NCBI GenBank assembly: GCA_035610365.1
Contig: CM069435.1
Coordinates: forward strand, 13,195,123 to 13,259,122
Reading direction: 5' to 3'
DNA from: Aquatica leii
Taxonomy: Eukaryota; Arthropoda; Insecta; Coleoptera; Lampyridae
DNA length: 64,000 nucleotides
Positions 23,197 to 34,985 of the stretch are shown here, piece after piece (within the stretch, counting starts at the first letter, position 1; the number at the start of each line of letters is the position of its first letter). A program made the translations under genes and the position numbers. Under the pieces are notes generated by a model that worked only from the letters and a program-made list of their open reading frames with translations, was not told the DNA's origin and ran no database searches.

Positions 23197-24850
23197 CTAA
23201 AGTACTCTTCAACCATAGGTACAAAGTTGAAGATTTAAGAGAGGAACAGTAAAACGTTCTGAGATTGAAAATGTTGCTTGATTTTGATGTTTGGGAGCTT
23301 GGCCTAAGCGCTCGGTTTTGGACGCCTGAGACATTTGGTACCGATACAGTTACGTCATTGTTTTTCTAACGATTATGTATTATTGAATTATTGTGTTATG
23401 TTATTGTTGGCGATTGCCGTTGAACTTTTACGTTTTACTGCAACTGTAAGAGCATTCTTATATAAAAACTTGATGGGTGTGTACGTTTTATTTATTAATC
23501 TGTTCATTTTTATTTCTAATACTATGTTCACTTTTTAAACCTTAGATTACCATGAATTTAAATAACAATTAACAATATTCTAAAAATTATTTTAATTTAA
23601 TATTTTGATGTCAAAAAACTGAACGCGTCATAACAAAATCTATTTACGTTTCACCGAAATCGGAGTAAACCAGCGTAAAGATGTTTGGAAAAACCACTAG
23701 TTCTTAAAAATAGAACTCCTGGTATTTTCAAATTGTCACATTTTTTTCTATTGTTAAAGTGAACAGGAGTCACTTCCTGACCATAAATTCATAGTTTTCC
23801 AAAGTGTTCAAACAATTTTAGCAGTAATTTGAATTGCTAATGTTATACCTGTAGAATCAATTTCACTTATGCATAATTCATTTAAAAAATTTATGAAACA
23901 TGTAAAATCGTCTAATGGTAGATCTATTTTTAGCAGTACGCGAAGGTCATTGTAAATTCATCTCGTCTACGAACGGTTAGTTGAAGTACGTCAAGGTCGT
24001 TCTTCGACATCGTTCATCGTACGTTTTAGAATTTTAATTGCGTCTTGAGGATGGCACCAATAAATTATATAGAAAATTAATATTGGATCAAGTTAAAACT
24101 ACTGTTATTCATATGAATTTTCTTTTGCTTCTAGGGCATATTACTATTTTAGTCTTTTTGAAAGTGGTATTAGTTTCAGCCATTTTTTGTGTAGTATATC
24201 ATTTTTTGACGTGTTACGACAGTTACGCAAACATAACTTCCGAGTACGTCATTGACACCGTCGACGCACCTATTTTCCTATCGTCATACGAAATATCTAA
24301 ATTTTGCAATTACATAAATTACTTATTTGCATATAAATAGGGTTGGCTTGTAAAAAAAAAAACAAGTAAGAATCAGCTCACTCAGGTTGTCACTAAAGCG
24401 AAAGGTAATCAATCAAATCAGAATATTATTTTTCCTTTACTTCGTAAGGTGTTGTAGTCAGTCTGTTAAAAAACAACTTCAAATCCAAAAAAAAAATTAT
24501 AATAATGATATAAAAACGGACTTTTAGTACCTATTCACGGATTTGTTTTCCAATGTCTATTTTACAATGCAACTTTTATTAGTTTTTAGACTCAGTGACT
24601 GTCTTAATTAATTCTTTTAATTTTTTTGAAATACTTTTTTGTATCAGATATTTTTTTCTTATTACTACCAAAGCATTACCAGAATGTACTATTGTCGCAA
24701 TTACGATTGAGATTGAGCAGTAAGTTTTTGCAGATTATCTAAACATTTGGATTTGCTATAGAGCAGAGTTTACATAAAATTAAAATTAAACAATTTTATA
24801 CATGGATGTATCATAAATTGACAATTATTGAAAAATTTATATGATATAAA
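23197..24850. other. Intergenic, nothing identified
   Basis: AT-rich DNA. A 100-codon plus-strand frame at 24038-24340 includes hydrophobic stretches, but it has no recognisable domain, splice sites or homologue in the window, so I do not call it a gene. Confidence 0.5.
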
Positions 24851-26356
24851 TAAAGAGCGGACAGTCAGGCAAACGCCTGGAGCCTGCCTATTTTGCCTTT
24901 TTGTGTAACTTTTTGTCTTTTTTGCCTTTTTAAAGAGTATTATTATATATTGCCTTTTTACATATAAATTTTGAAAAGTTGTTGAAAACAGTGTTTTAAT
25001 AGATAGATGACAATAACGCATTACAAAATTTTACTTAAATTACGTACAATAATATAATTAACATTTTTTGCTGAAAAGATCTTACCACGAACCTATAAAT
25101 AACAACAGGGATTTTCATGTTTTGTTAAACAATGATTTCCAGAAAACATTAAACACAAAAACCGCTTATGGAGAAGAACTATTGTAAGAATTTATACTAG
25201 GATTATGTACAATGACAGGCTTAACAGAACACTATTTACAAAACCGGAAGAATTTCGGAATGAATCATATTTTATAGGTCTATTCATCAGTACCTAACTA
25301 AAGGAAACAAATATAGATAATTTTAAATCACTGAAACACATGACTAAAATATTCTTTGTTTGCTATAAATACCTGTGATATATTGTCACACTGTGATAGT
25401 CTATTGCTGTTGTGCTGTGAGTAAGTTTTAAAAAATGCCACCTAATAAACAATCAAAATTTGAAAATAATTACAAATGGAGTAAATTAGACAATAATTTA
25501 ACAACCGACGGGGAAAACCTTTTTTCTCAAGTTTGTTCAAAATCAGTAAGTTTGTATTATCTTAATTTAAATGCTTTTAATTACTAGTATATGTATTATT
25601 TTAGATCGGTGCTACTAAAAAGTACCATGTAAAATAACACTTGGGTAGTGGTTTACATTTAAAAAATATTAAAAAAAACTATGAAACAACCATTGTTAAA
25701 AAACGTTATAAAAAAACAGCTTTTGCTCTAGATTTGTGCGAAGCATTGGTGTCGGCTCAAATTCCTCTTAAAAAACTTGATAACATCAATTTTCGCAATT
25801 TCCTCCAAAAATACACCGAACAAGTTGTTCCAGATGAATCAACTTTGAGAAAAAATTATTTAGACATATGTATCTTTCGCTACATTCGAAAGAATAAGAG
25901 CAATTATAAGAGCATATCCAGGGACTATAGGAAGAAAAATTTATCAAAAATTGGATTCCGTCACATCAAAAAAATCCTTCCTTTAACCTCTTTAAACAAC
26001 TGACTGAAATTCAAAAAGGGGAGGTCATGAAGCCTCAACAGAAAATATCTTTAACAATAACGGAAACATCGGCATTAAAATTTGCTCTACTAACATGTTG
26101 TAATGTCGAAAGAACTTTTTCCTTCTATAAAAATAGTTTGAATAATAAAAGGCAACAGCTTCTTAGTAAAAATATTGAAAAATATTTGATTTGTGCTTAG
26201 GAAAATAATAGCATTCAATAAACATTGTAAAACAAAAAAATAAACTGTAAATTTTAATAGATGTTCGTGCCTTTTTTATTGCCTTTTTTGCAGGTATAAT
26301 GTGCCTTTTCTGTCAGCTTTTTTGGTATTTTTTCTTGCCTTACTACCCGTTCTTTA
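24851..26356 (+). mobile_element. Internally deleted hAT transposon
   Basis: The left end taaagagcggacagtcaggc (24851) and the reverse complement of the right end (26335-26356, taaagaacgggtagtaaggc) form imperfect terminal inverted repeats of about 22 bp. Subterminal TGCCTTTTT motifs occur on both sides (24885-24960 and 26265-26340). Inside lies a transposase gene with both ends present but the catalytic middle missing. I could not fix an 8-bp target duplication. Confidence 0.7.
25435..26200 (+). pseudogene. hAT transposase remnant
   Basis: Exon 1 starts at ATG 25435 (MPPNKQSKF) and ends at a GTAAGT donor near 25547. An acceptor TTTTAG at about 25604 leads into IGATKKYHVK. The next block, [19 protein letters not shown] followed by [12 protein letters not shown], is a well-known conserved N-terminal region of one hAT family. 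The sequence then jumps to the C-terminal dimerisation region (CCNVERTFSFYKNSLNNKRQ, ending EKYLICA at 26198). The RNase-H-like catalytic core is deleted, and one stop lies after YHVK. It cannot catalyse transposition. Confidence 0.75.
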
Positions 26357-26599
26357 GTTATAGATGTCTGTTTATAGCCCACGGACCTCTTTATTCCCAC
26401 GTTCTATAATGAAACGTCAAGCAACGATATCATAGGTACCTAATAAACTAAACACTTGCAAAATAAAAAGTTTTCATTAGAAATCGAAAAATATAGTTTT
26501 TATTGAAAATTTTTTGTGGGTAATTTATGTTAACAAAACAATTAGAAGAATTAACAATATTAATATTCTGAGATGCACTCACGCTACTAAAGTTACCCA

Positions 26600-27245
26600 T
26601 TAAATTGGAATTATTGCTAGTTTCTAGCTAATCGAAGATTTTGGTAGCTCCCAATTCAGTATTAATAGACGATAAATTGTTCTTTCTAATCAATACTTTT
26701 TTAGCTAGCTTAATTTTGTTTGATACAGAATCTTCTATATACTGTTCTGCATCAGACTTCCAGCCTCCTGTTCATTAAATATATCTTATCTGGAGCTTGG
26801 TGTATAAAGGCTTCTATTTCAAATTTTGATCAAGTTAATGATTTCTTCTTTTAGGAAGATACACGGAAACAACGAGTTCAGCTTATTTGCTTCTATCTAT
26901 TTCATGGTCAAAACTTTTCACTTTTTGAGCTTGAACCTATCTGAATTTCTCTTTAAAAACTCGAATAAGCTTAAGTAACTGCTTATATTTATGTTGTGAT
27001 TGGCTTTAATAATGAACTTAAGCATTGAATAATAAGACCACATCAAAGAGGAGTTTCTTTCTTTTGATAAATACCAAAAATACCCTAAAAGATTATTTTT
27101 CGATGGAATCTTTTCGTATATCGCACCATTTAAGATATTCATGATATGTTTTTCTACACTGTTGTATTGTGTAGTGATGTTCTTCTTTTTTAGAATATTT
27201 TTTTAGTTCATCAGTAGGGAGTTCTGGAGTCTGCGTATCTACTTT
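26600..27245 (-). pseudogene. Tyrosine recombinase (Crypton-like) fragment
   Basis: Minus-strand translation begins with TPELPTDELKKYSKKEE near 27235 and continues with LLGYFWYLSKERNSSLMWSY, SMLKFIIKANHNINISSYL and FKLKK, the SAM-like core-binding region of this family. Downstream, TGGWKSDAEQYIEDSVSNKI (about 26775-26720) is the C-terminal box around the catalytic His/Trp. The part between, with the catalytic Arg residues, is mostly lost. Related fragments lie at 57.0 and 58.0 kb. The family resembles the DUF3504-type recombinases derived from Cryptons. Confidence 0.65.
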
Positions 27246-27249
27246 TCAT

Positions 27250-28640
27250 TGTAGCAATTTTTTATGAGAGCGTCCTTAATATGCTTGATTTCTTCTAATC
27301 TATGTTTTTTGTCACTAATTTTCTCTGCTTTTCTTAGAAGTGTATTGATGAGAGATATTTTTGTTGTGGATGGTGGTGCGAGAATTCGCATACGGTACGC
27401 GCTATGGTTTAGTCTATTGTCGGTGCGTATTACTAGAAGGTCTAGAATAAGTAGTGTTTTTTCTCTTAGATTTCCATTATGAAGTTGATACTGTGGTGTC
27501 TATTGATGTAATGAAGAAAATCTTATAATGTTACCCGTCCGAAAGGCCATATGACGAAGGTGTCGTCTACGTATCTGTACCAACATTGTAGTTATCTGTT
27601 ACTTGAATTGATAGCTTCTAATTCAAAGACTTCCAAAAAATGTTGGCTAACATTGGTGATAATAGTAATTCCACACTTTGTTCGTTTTTTTCATAGAACT
27701 CCCCATTCTACACGAAATATGTTGACGTTAAACATAGTCTGACCAAGTCAATCAAGTCTTTTTGTAAACTTAACTTATCTAATAATTTCTAAGGTTTCTT
27801 TTTTTGGTACATTGGTAAATAGTGATTCTACGGCAAAACCAACAAATACGTCACTTGTAGCTATATCATGATATTGGAGAAATTTTCGGAGTTCTTAACG
27901 TAGCTGGTGGTCTATCCGGTGTGCTGCTGTAATATTCTAACCAAGTATTTTGTTGACTCGTAAGTTGGTGATTCGCAGGTACTGACGATAGGTCTTAGAG
28001 TTACAGGGTTGTCGGGTTTATGAATTTGGTTTTCGGATGGTATATAGATGAGGCCTTGATAGTATTGCTTATAAAAAGTTCAATCTTTGCAGTAGAATTT
28101 TTGTTTAGTTTTTTGTAATGGTCTGGATCTAGTAGAGTGTAGGTACTTATCCATTATCACTGTTGCGTTACTTTTGTTAGTTCGTAGAATGATCAACTTA
28201 TTATTCTTGCGTAAGTCAAATAAAGTTCTCTCCTCATTATTGCTTATGTTTCTTAATGGTGGTCTGCTTGTTCAGAAGATCCAACAAATTTCGTGTCTTA
28301 TTTCTTCAGTATCGCTTATGGGTAGATTTCGGATGGCACATTGTACCTCTCTTTTGGCATCTTAGACGGTGCAATTGCGAAGTTCAGTGTTTTGGCAGCC
28401 ATTCTTTTTTGCACTTCGGTTAGTTGCTGCTCCAAAAAAATTGATGATTATTTTCTGTATATGCTCTCTCGGCAGATGTTTCATTTAATATATGGTAAGT
28501 ATCGCGCACTCTTTCTCTGACTAGATGAATTATGTTTTTGGCGACTATGGTTCTTAGATGATGTTGTGTCTTGACAAAAGTTGGTGTCACATGTTGGTCT
28601 CGGCAGCATCTAAGGATCTTAAGAATCTTAAGAATCGATT
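27250..28640 (-). pseudogene. Penelope-like reverse transcriptase fragment
   Basis: On the minus strand the RT motifs appear in order: IYIPSENQIHKPDNPVTLRP near 28050, IVSTCESPTYESTKYLVRIL, a damaged catalytic approach region near 27700 and then WYRYVDDTFVIWPFG (catalytic YVDD at 27573-27562). The C-terminal block DLLVIRTDNRLNHSAYRMRI follows near 27440-27370. The motif set fits Penelope-like elements, whose RT is related to telomerase. No GIY-YIG endonuclease follows; a recombinase fragment starts instead at about 27245. Many stops. Confidence 0.7.
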
Positions 28641-28901
28641 TTCATGTATAGCCCGCGATACGGAAATTTTATGAGAGGTAAAATCGAGTGTTAACTAAAG
28701 AGAAGGCGTTACGTTCCTCTGCGCACCCTTCACTTTGAGATTATGTATTTGGAAATATTCGAAAGTGTCGTTTTGAGGTGCCTTTTATGCTTATTTGCAG
28801 AACTTCCATTCTGATCCCATTAGAAAAAAAATTCAGAGTTGAAAACATTGAAATCTTAGTTCAACGATATTAGGAAAAATTTAGATCATAACTACAATAA
28901 C

Positions 28902-30740
28902 ATGAAACACATTTATCACAGCAATAATATCATATCAGATGAAGGTTATATCATCCTTTTACGAGCTGGGATAACACGAATTCGAGTATTTGTAGTACGG
29001 CAACCTTCAGAGAAATTGTACAATTGTTTCAATCCTCTTATATTAAACGTAGTTGGGTCTAACATGGATTTCCAATTCATCACTGAGAAATATTCATGCG
29101 CTAAGACTAACAGAGGAATCAGCAATTTACAGCAAAAACTCGTTGAGATAATAAATGATAAAACAGAGTTTGATGTTGTTGCTGCTACATAGAAACATGC
29201 TCAATACAATCGAAATGTCAAGTCAAGAAGCTCTTCAATTACTATTGCGTGAGCTTATGCCCAAAGCGTCAGTGGGTGTCGTTTACATACCAACATACTG
29301 GCCTCAACTGCGAGTAGGAATCACAAAAACGTTAAAAGAACTTGCACTACTTGATGATTAACAATTAACAATTCGCAGGCAGATAATAATGAGCGGAATT
29401 AGGTCAATGTTCAAAAAATTCCAGATCCGTACCAACAACTTCTTATAAATCCACATTCAAAAATTAACAATGACGTAGTATCAGCGACGATAAGTGAACT
29501 CGGAGTAATATGGAAAAAAACAGCTTGATGAAGACTGCAGAGTTTTTTGAGCTAATGAGAAAAACAAATACTAAACAATTTCAGCTGGCACAACATATTA
29601 TATAGTTATTAACTTCAAAAAACTCATTCTTATTACAACTGGCCTTGACTGGTCCTGTTGGATGTAGAAAGACTTTTCTTATTAAACTGATTATAAACAG
29701 ATGGTAATTGTAATGCATATCTTGCATGGCATCCACAAGGAAAGTTGCGGTTGCTATAAGAAGCACCACCATATTTATTCAAATACGTCAAGATAATACT
29801 CATCAATGAAGTCAGTATGATTGGGGCAGAAATGTTGGAACGCGAAGATTTGAGATTGAAACAAATAGCAGGAAATTATGATACCGCTTTTGGTGGATTG
29901 CACATCGTTTTTATTGGAGATTTAAGGCATATGCTTCTGGTTAGAGCCACTACAATTTGGAAATAGAAAATACAATGGATTGATAGTCAGCAGATATGGA
30001 AAGGAATTTATTAGTTTTTATGAGCTGGGCCACGTTATACAGCAGGAAAATGCTCAATTATCTTCATTATTAACAAAAGTTGGCAATAGAGATCGATTAG
30101 ATGAACAATAATTGCAACTGATTGAATCGAAGTTCTGGTCAGAGATGGAAGCAGATGGCGGAATTCGATTATTCAATGATAACCGATCAGTTGATACTAG
30201 TAATAGAAAAATGTTGAGTTTATCCGAGGAAACAACGACTTTAGTTGTTGATGAATTACGAAATCGCGAAAAGTAAGAGTCACAAGAGAGAACCTGTACA
30301 AACTTGGTACAATTGATACGGGAGAGTTACCATACCAAGTTATTTTTGCTCTAGCTAAACGCGGCATTATAACTATAAACATCGACGTTGCTGATATGTT
30401 AGCCAATAGAGCGGTAGTGAAATTGGCACATGTTGAATTGGATGGAAGTTTGGCTTATGTTTTCCAAAGGCGTTTGTGCCAAAATAAAGTCAAAAACAGC
30501 TGTCTATCCAAATTTAAGAACAATAATTAATGTAACGGTTCCTAAAAATCGTAGATCTTCCTCTCACTTGAAATACATCGATTCGTGTTAAAAGAAATCA
30601 TTTTTCATTAAAACCAGCCTGTTCGTTGACAATTCATAAATTGCAAGGCGGAAACAAATACAGTAAAACACATTCGCAACCTTTAGTGCACGTAGCTTTA
30701 TCCAGAGTCACGGCTCAAGAAAGATCATATTGTATCTAAT
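28902..30740 (+). pseudogene. Helitron Rep-helicase fragment (helicase half)
   Basis: The upstream part has NMDFQFITEKYSCAKTNRGI and MSSQEALQLLLRELM (28960-29290), both typical of Helitron Rep-helicase proteins just before the helicase. The PIF1-like helicase then shows Walker A as GPVGCRKT (29650-29675) and Walker B as IILINEVSMIG (Asp changed to Asn) near 29795-29825. It continues with FGGLHIVFIGDL, FYELGHVIQQENAQLSSLL, DTGELPYQVIFAL and a C-terminal SLTIHKLQGG...HVALSRVTAQ near 30625-30720. The HUH nuclease region is absent. Frameshifts are frequent. In an intact element this protein drives rolling-circle transposition. Confidence 0.75.
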
Positions 30741-31139
30741 GATGAACATTAACGTTTTTACCATTGTAGAAGAGAAAATGAAACGATGTTTTTGTTACGA
30801 GTTCACACGGCTTTCAACTGTTTATCTTAATACAATTAATCGGACTATACCAAAAAAATCAGTGAAGAGATTATGATCTTCTTTTTCCTCAATTGTCAAA
30901 GTCTCCGAACATATGCGCGTGACCTCCGTGTGATAATATAATACAAAAATCACATGTATTAATGTTATCAGAAACTTGACTTGATAAAAAAAAATTAATC
31001 GCATAACACAATATAGACGACCAAGCATTGATCGGGTAGGAAGGGTACTGAATCAAAAAGTTGATTCGTAGCACAGTTTTATTGTCTGTGATGATGCTCA
31101 CTTGAGAAGAAATCTTTTAGGAATCCATGTTAACATATT

Positions 31140-31841
31140 TTGTAGATCATTGCACTAATTTGGTTTGTTGAAATTCGTTTTGAAGTGTAATATTCCAGGC
31201 GTTTCGTTCAAAAATTTCATGTGAACCACTTTGGATATTAAAAAATTTTCATTTGTTGTTGTTTTTTTGTTTTTGAAATATCATCCAGTCTGAGATATTC
31301 ATTTCTGTGACCGCAATATTAGATCCACATAATCTAAACATTTGCTACCAATCCCATGGAGTTATAATTGAAAATTGGGGGGTGGCTTTTTTTGCCTTTC
31401 TATTTTTGCATTAATTAATTCGATGTGGGTGTGACCTCTTAAGAGGTGCTTATGTTCTATACATTTTATTGGTAGATTTAATGCAAGAATTGAAAGAGCA
31501 CAATATTACCTAGTGGTTTCTGTTTTGTGATGAACAGTTATCACTCCAGATAATAACGTTTTCTACAGATCTATCCACAGTGCTAATGTACTTTAATATA
31601 CAGAAGGCCATTTCGTTTCCACCACGTCCCGCTATAGATTCATCCTAAGTGTAACATGAATCAATTTTTTCAGTTGCATCATAGACTGTCAAATTAAATG
31701 TCCACAGTTTTAAAGAGTAGAAACTCTGAGCATTAGTTAGAGCAGGAGTGGGTAAACATTTTTCTAGATCCATCAAGATAATTTTCGTCTTGACATCTGT
31801 CTTATAAGTTTCCTTATCCTGGCGTTTCAGTGCATATCTAT
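31140..31841 (-). pseudogene. Transposase-like gene, C-terminal segment
   Basis: Third segment of the split gene. It starts at RYALKRQDKETYKTDVKTKI (31838) and continues LEKCLPTPALTNAQSFYSLK, LWTFNLTVYDATEKIDSCYT, a stop, DESIAGRGGNEM and IIWSDNCSSQNRN. A decayed part follows (RGHTHIE in another frame). I recognise this as a family of transposase-like proteins with an RNase-H-like core that is common in insect genomes, but I cannot name its superfamily. At least two stops and several frameshifts. The segment abuts the 31842-33461 insert. Confidence 0.7.
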
Positions 31842-31864
31842 TACCCAGAGAGGAAAGTACCATA

Positions 31865-32095
31865 GGCCCAGGCTTGGTCCAGGCTTGGTCCAAGTCTGTA
31901 TAAGCCTGGGCCAAGCCTATATGCCAGGTTTGGGCCAGCTTTGGAAAAAGTCTGGAATGATAATCATGGCCCAGTCCTGGTCGCTAGGCCTGGGCCATGC
32001 TCAGTTGCCAGACCTGGGCCATGCTCAGTTGCCAGACCTGAGCCATGCTTAGTTGCCAGTACTGGGCCACGCTTAATTGCTAAAACTAGCTCAAA
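31865..32095. repeat. Left minisatellite arm
   Basis: Short tandem units, for example TGGGCCATGCTCAGTTGCCA, repeat about every 24-27 bases and become more diverged to the right. They share the GGCCCAGGCTTGG motif with the right arm in inverted orientation. Confidence 0.75.
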
Positions 32096-32865
32096 ATTAA
32101 ATGCCAAGAATTAAGCATTAATAAAACAATGGAATAAATAATTGTATGAACGTATTTACAATTTATTGTTATTACTTGTATTATGTACTATTTAAATTAC
32201 ATAAAGTTTTTTAATTACTATTTAGATCTCGTCTTAAATTATATTAACATTTAGCTAGTACAGTTATTATTCTCCATCACTAGTTCACATTCAAGTTCAA
32301 CTCATTTTGGCACCTTTTGTTTGATATTTTTTGGTTTTCTGTATCACTAGGGTCATTAACGTCACTCACACAGCTGATGTTTACACTCTGATTATTTAAA
32401 CTTTGCCGGTTAACATCTAAATTAGTTTTTTTATTCAAAACTTTTTTGGTTTATTTAACGCACGCCATCTTTAAACTCTAAGGTAAGAATCAGACATAAT
32501 TACTTTTAGTAGCCTCGCCTCGTGATAATTGCGGAGTAAACAAAAGAAATTATATTTGAAGGTTTTTTCCTTCTAGTTAAAACGTACTAACATTCAATGA
32601 CTGTATAACTGAATCTCGGAGATTTAATTCATCACCTTTACTACTCTAGCAATGAGAAAAATCTTACATTTAACTAACAGATGATGTAAACAAGGATGGC
32701 GGCTGCGCGAAACGAAAATACCCGAATCTCGCCATACGTAACCGAACGGCTCAAGTTTCAATTCAATTCAATTCTACACTTTCGATATTATCATAACTCA
32801 ACTTATTAACCAATTTTTTAAAATTTTTAACATTAAAAAAATTTTATTATTGCTATTTTCTTGGA

Positions 32866-33420
32866 TAATCCAGCCTTAGCCAAGGCTGGGTCAACCAGTC
32901 TTGAACTAAGCTTGGGTCCCTATGGAATAGGAAGGCTGGGTTATCCAGGCTTGGGCCAAACTTGGATTCTAATGGAATGGCCAAGGATGGGTTATACAAG
33001 CTTGGGCCAAGCTTGGCTAATAATTTGCATGGCCGAAGCTGGGTCAACCAGTCTTGGCCCAAGCTTGGGTTTCCATGGAATAGCCATGGATGGGTTATGC
33101 AAGCTTGGCCCAAGCTTGGGTAAGAATTGGCATGGCCGAGGATGGGTCAACCAGTGTAGGACCAAGCTTGGGTCCCCATGGAATGGCCAAGGCTGGGTTA
33201 TCCAGGCTTGGGCCAAACTTGGATTCTCATGGAATGGCCAAGGATGGGTTATCCAAGCTTGGGCCAAGCTTGGCTAATATTTTGCATGGCCGAAGCTGGG
33301 TCAATCAGTCTAGGCCCAAGCTTGGATCCTCATGGAATGGCCGAGGCTGAGTTACCCAATCCTGGGCCAAGTCTGGGCCAATACAGGTACGCCAAACTTA
33401 GGTTTCCCAGTACTGGCCCA
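32866..33420. repeat. Right minisatellite arm with higher-order structure
   Basis: Units of about 60-65 bp built on AAGCTTGGGCCAAGCTTGG and ATGGAATGGCCAAGG. Two landmarks recur at about 257 bp (ggctaataatttgcatggcc at 33015 and its variant at 33272; aacttggattct at 32959 and near 33217). So about four subunits form a higher-order unit present roughly twice. Every frame on both strands stays open for long stretches because the unit lacks stops. I treat those frames as non-coding. Confidence 0.75.
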
Positions 33421-33461
33421 GGTCTGGCCCCGTTGTCTAACTCTGGGGTTTCCTGTATGGA

Positions 33462-34528
33462 TATCAGCATTAAGTAGATGTGCGTCATAGCCAGACTGTA
33501 ATTCAAGACGTTCCTCATTAGATATAGAGTCTTTGAGTTTAATAACGTATTCATCACATTTGTCACACGTGTCATTTCCAGGTTCTTTGAAAGATAAATT
33601 AAACTCCGTATTAAAAATGTCTCTGTATAACCATTGTTTGGGAATTTTTTCTGCGGGAATTTCATTTTGTACGCATTTATCATAGAAGCAACGATACATT
33701 ATCGAAATGTTGTGATGGTTCCCAAAATATTATTTCTGCGATTTGTTCCTCGAATAATGTGATTCTATACATAGAAACTTTTGTATGTGTTGTCTAATAT
33801 TGTTCTTCACCTCTAGCGTAATTTTATTTGAAGGTTCATGTTTACCCCTCTGATCAAAAATTACAATTCCACCAATTTGTTTTTTAGCTAATGCGTTACG
33901 TACGTATGTTTGGAATATATTCAAAATGTTCAGAAAATAAGTACGAAAAATGTTTACTTTTTTACTTTTTACGGTAAAAAATATTTCAGTGATGTCGTTC
34001 TTTTACCACTACGTAAACCAGTTCTGACACGTACACGTTCAACTGGAACTTCTTCAATACAGCTGGCAATAAATTGTCTTTTCTGGTCAAGTTCGATATT
34101 AGCATTCCAATATTGTGAGTGAATTAGAACACGATCCTCATTGCTTATATTTTGTTTACACTTCTTCTTGCATCCATCAGAACAACATCATTTTATTACT
34201 TTTTCTTTCATGATCTTCTTTGTCGTTGAGATATATTCTTCTCCTGTTGCTTTATTTCGCTTTCTTATGTTATTCTTCCAATTCGAGGAATCTCTCTTTC
34301 GTTTCTTCCTCTTATGTCTTTGAATAACTGCTGTTTCCACCGCATTTTTCTCTACTTGCTCTATAATATGAATTGCGTCAATCTGAGATCCATTGTAACT
34401 ATTCTCTTGTACTTGAATAACTACTGTTTCCACCGCATTTTCTTCTACTTCCTCTATAATATGAGTTGCGTCAATCTGAGATCCATTATTACAATTCTCT
34501 TGTTCTATAACATTATTGAGCAGTATAT
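33462..34528 (-). pseudogene. Transposase-like gene, middle segment
   Basis: Second segment of the split gene. From 34528 downward it has two 31-codon repeats, a basic region (RKKRKRDSSNWKNNIRKRNK), a stop at 34188 and a Cys-rich CCSDGCKKKC. HSQYWNANIELDQKRQFIAS follows near 34110. A frameshift near 33930-34000 leads into FQTYVRNALAKKQIGGIVIF, DQRGKH and IESHYSRNKSQK. A stop at 33727 precedes IFNTEFNLSFKEP and a C-D-K-C-D motif. It ends at 33462, where the repeat element is inserted. The order matches the transposase-like family named for the C-terminal segment. Confidence 0.7.
34320..34505 (-). repeat. Two 93-bp in-frame repeats
   Basis: Minus-strand units 34505-34413 and 34412-34320 encode nearly the same 31 residues (shared NGSQIDA.HIIE and NAVET.VIQ). 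They are in-frame duplications inside the N-terminal region of the transposase-like gene. The upstream unit ends close to the gypsy insertion site. Confidence 0.8.
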
Positions 34529-34985
34529 TGTTACGTATTTATTATTAAAAACTAATTTATTTAAACGCTTAAAAATACGTTTACTTATTCTAGGAATATG
34601 TACAGTTTTAAATTAACCGAACTAATTAAATGTAATAATATTTAATAAAACACTTACACTATAATTTATATCACTTAAGATAAGATAACGTCCTCGGATT
34701 TCACATTTGTTTACACTAATAATCACATACACGATTCGGAGTACACTGTTATTTATTTAAAACTCCGCACGTGCTAATCACTTATTTATCTTCACATGAA
34801 TAATCTTCTTAATACTGCATGCATTCACATTCCAGCAATAACTGCCCTACGATTTCTTTCTTACGTATTTATAGACATCGGCGAATCCTTCTCGAGCGTT
34901 CCTTACTTTTCGCTATATCTTCTAGAAAATGGATAACAACTTCTAGAAGGTTCTTGCATTTGCAAGTAATTTCTCGGATGTTTCA
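34529..34985 (-). repeat. gypsy copy 1 3' LTR
   Basis: Plus-strand bases run TGTTACG...GATGTTTCA. It matches 40698-41156 over its whole length with scattered substitutions and more change in the first 40 bases. The pol stop codon (34903) lies inside it. Confidence 0.9.

Larger units (their letters stand above)
31842..33461. mobile_element. Non-autonomous element with tandem-repeat arms, inserted in a transposase-like gene
   Basis: Defined by the host gene. Its frame stops at 33462 and resumes at 31841. Removing the insert and one copy of a 3-bp TAT (31839-31841 and 33462-33464) joins the frame as A-D-R-Y-A-L-K-R with no shift. The ends are weak inverted repeats: TACCCAGAGAGGAAAG on the left and TCCATACAGGAAAC on the right, read inward. 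Both arms consist of GGCCCA.GCTTGG-type tandem repeats in opposite orientation, around an AT-rich centre (32100-32860) without genes. The class is uncertain; a foldback-type DNA transposon is the best guess. Confidence 0.65.

Noticed and set aside
24038..24340. 100-codon hydrophobic frame as a small membrane protein gene
   Set aside because: No conserved motif, no splice or promoter support, and the flanks are non-coding.
32853..33480. Long open frames on both strands with Pro-Ser-Leu-Gly-Gln-like repeats, as if a repetitive structural protein
   Set aside because: All frames stay open because the tandem DNA unit lacks stops. The array lies inside a mobile insert and shows inverted symmetry with the other arm.
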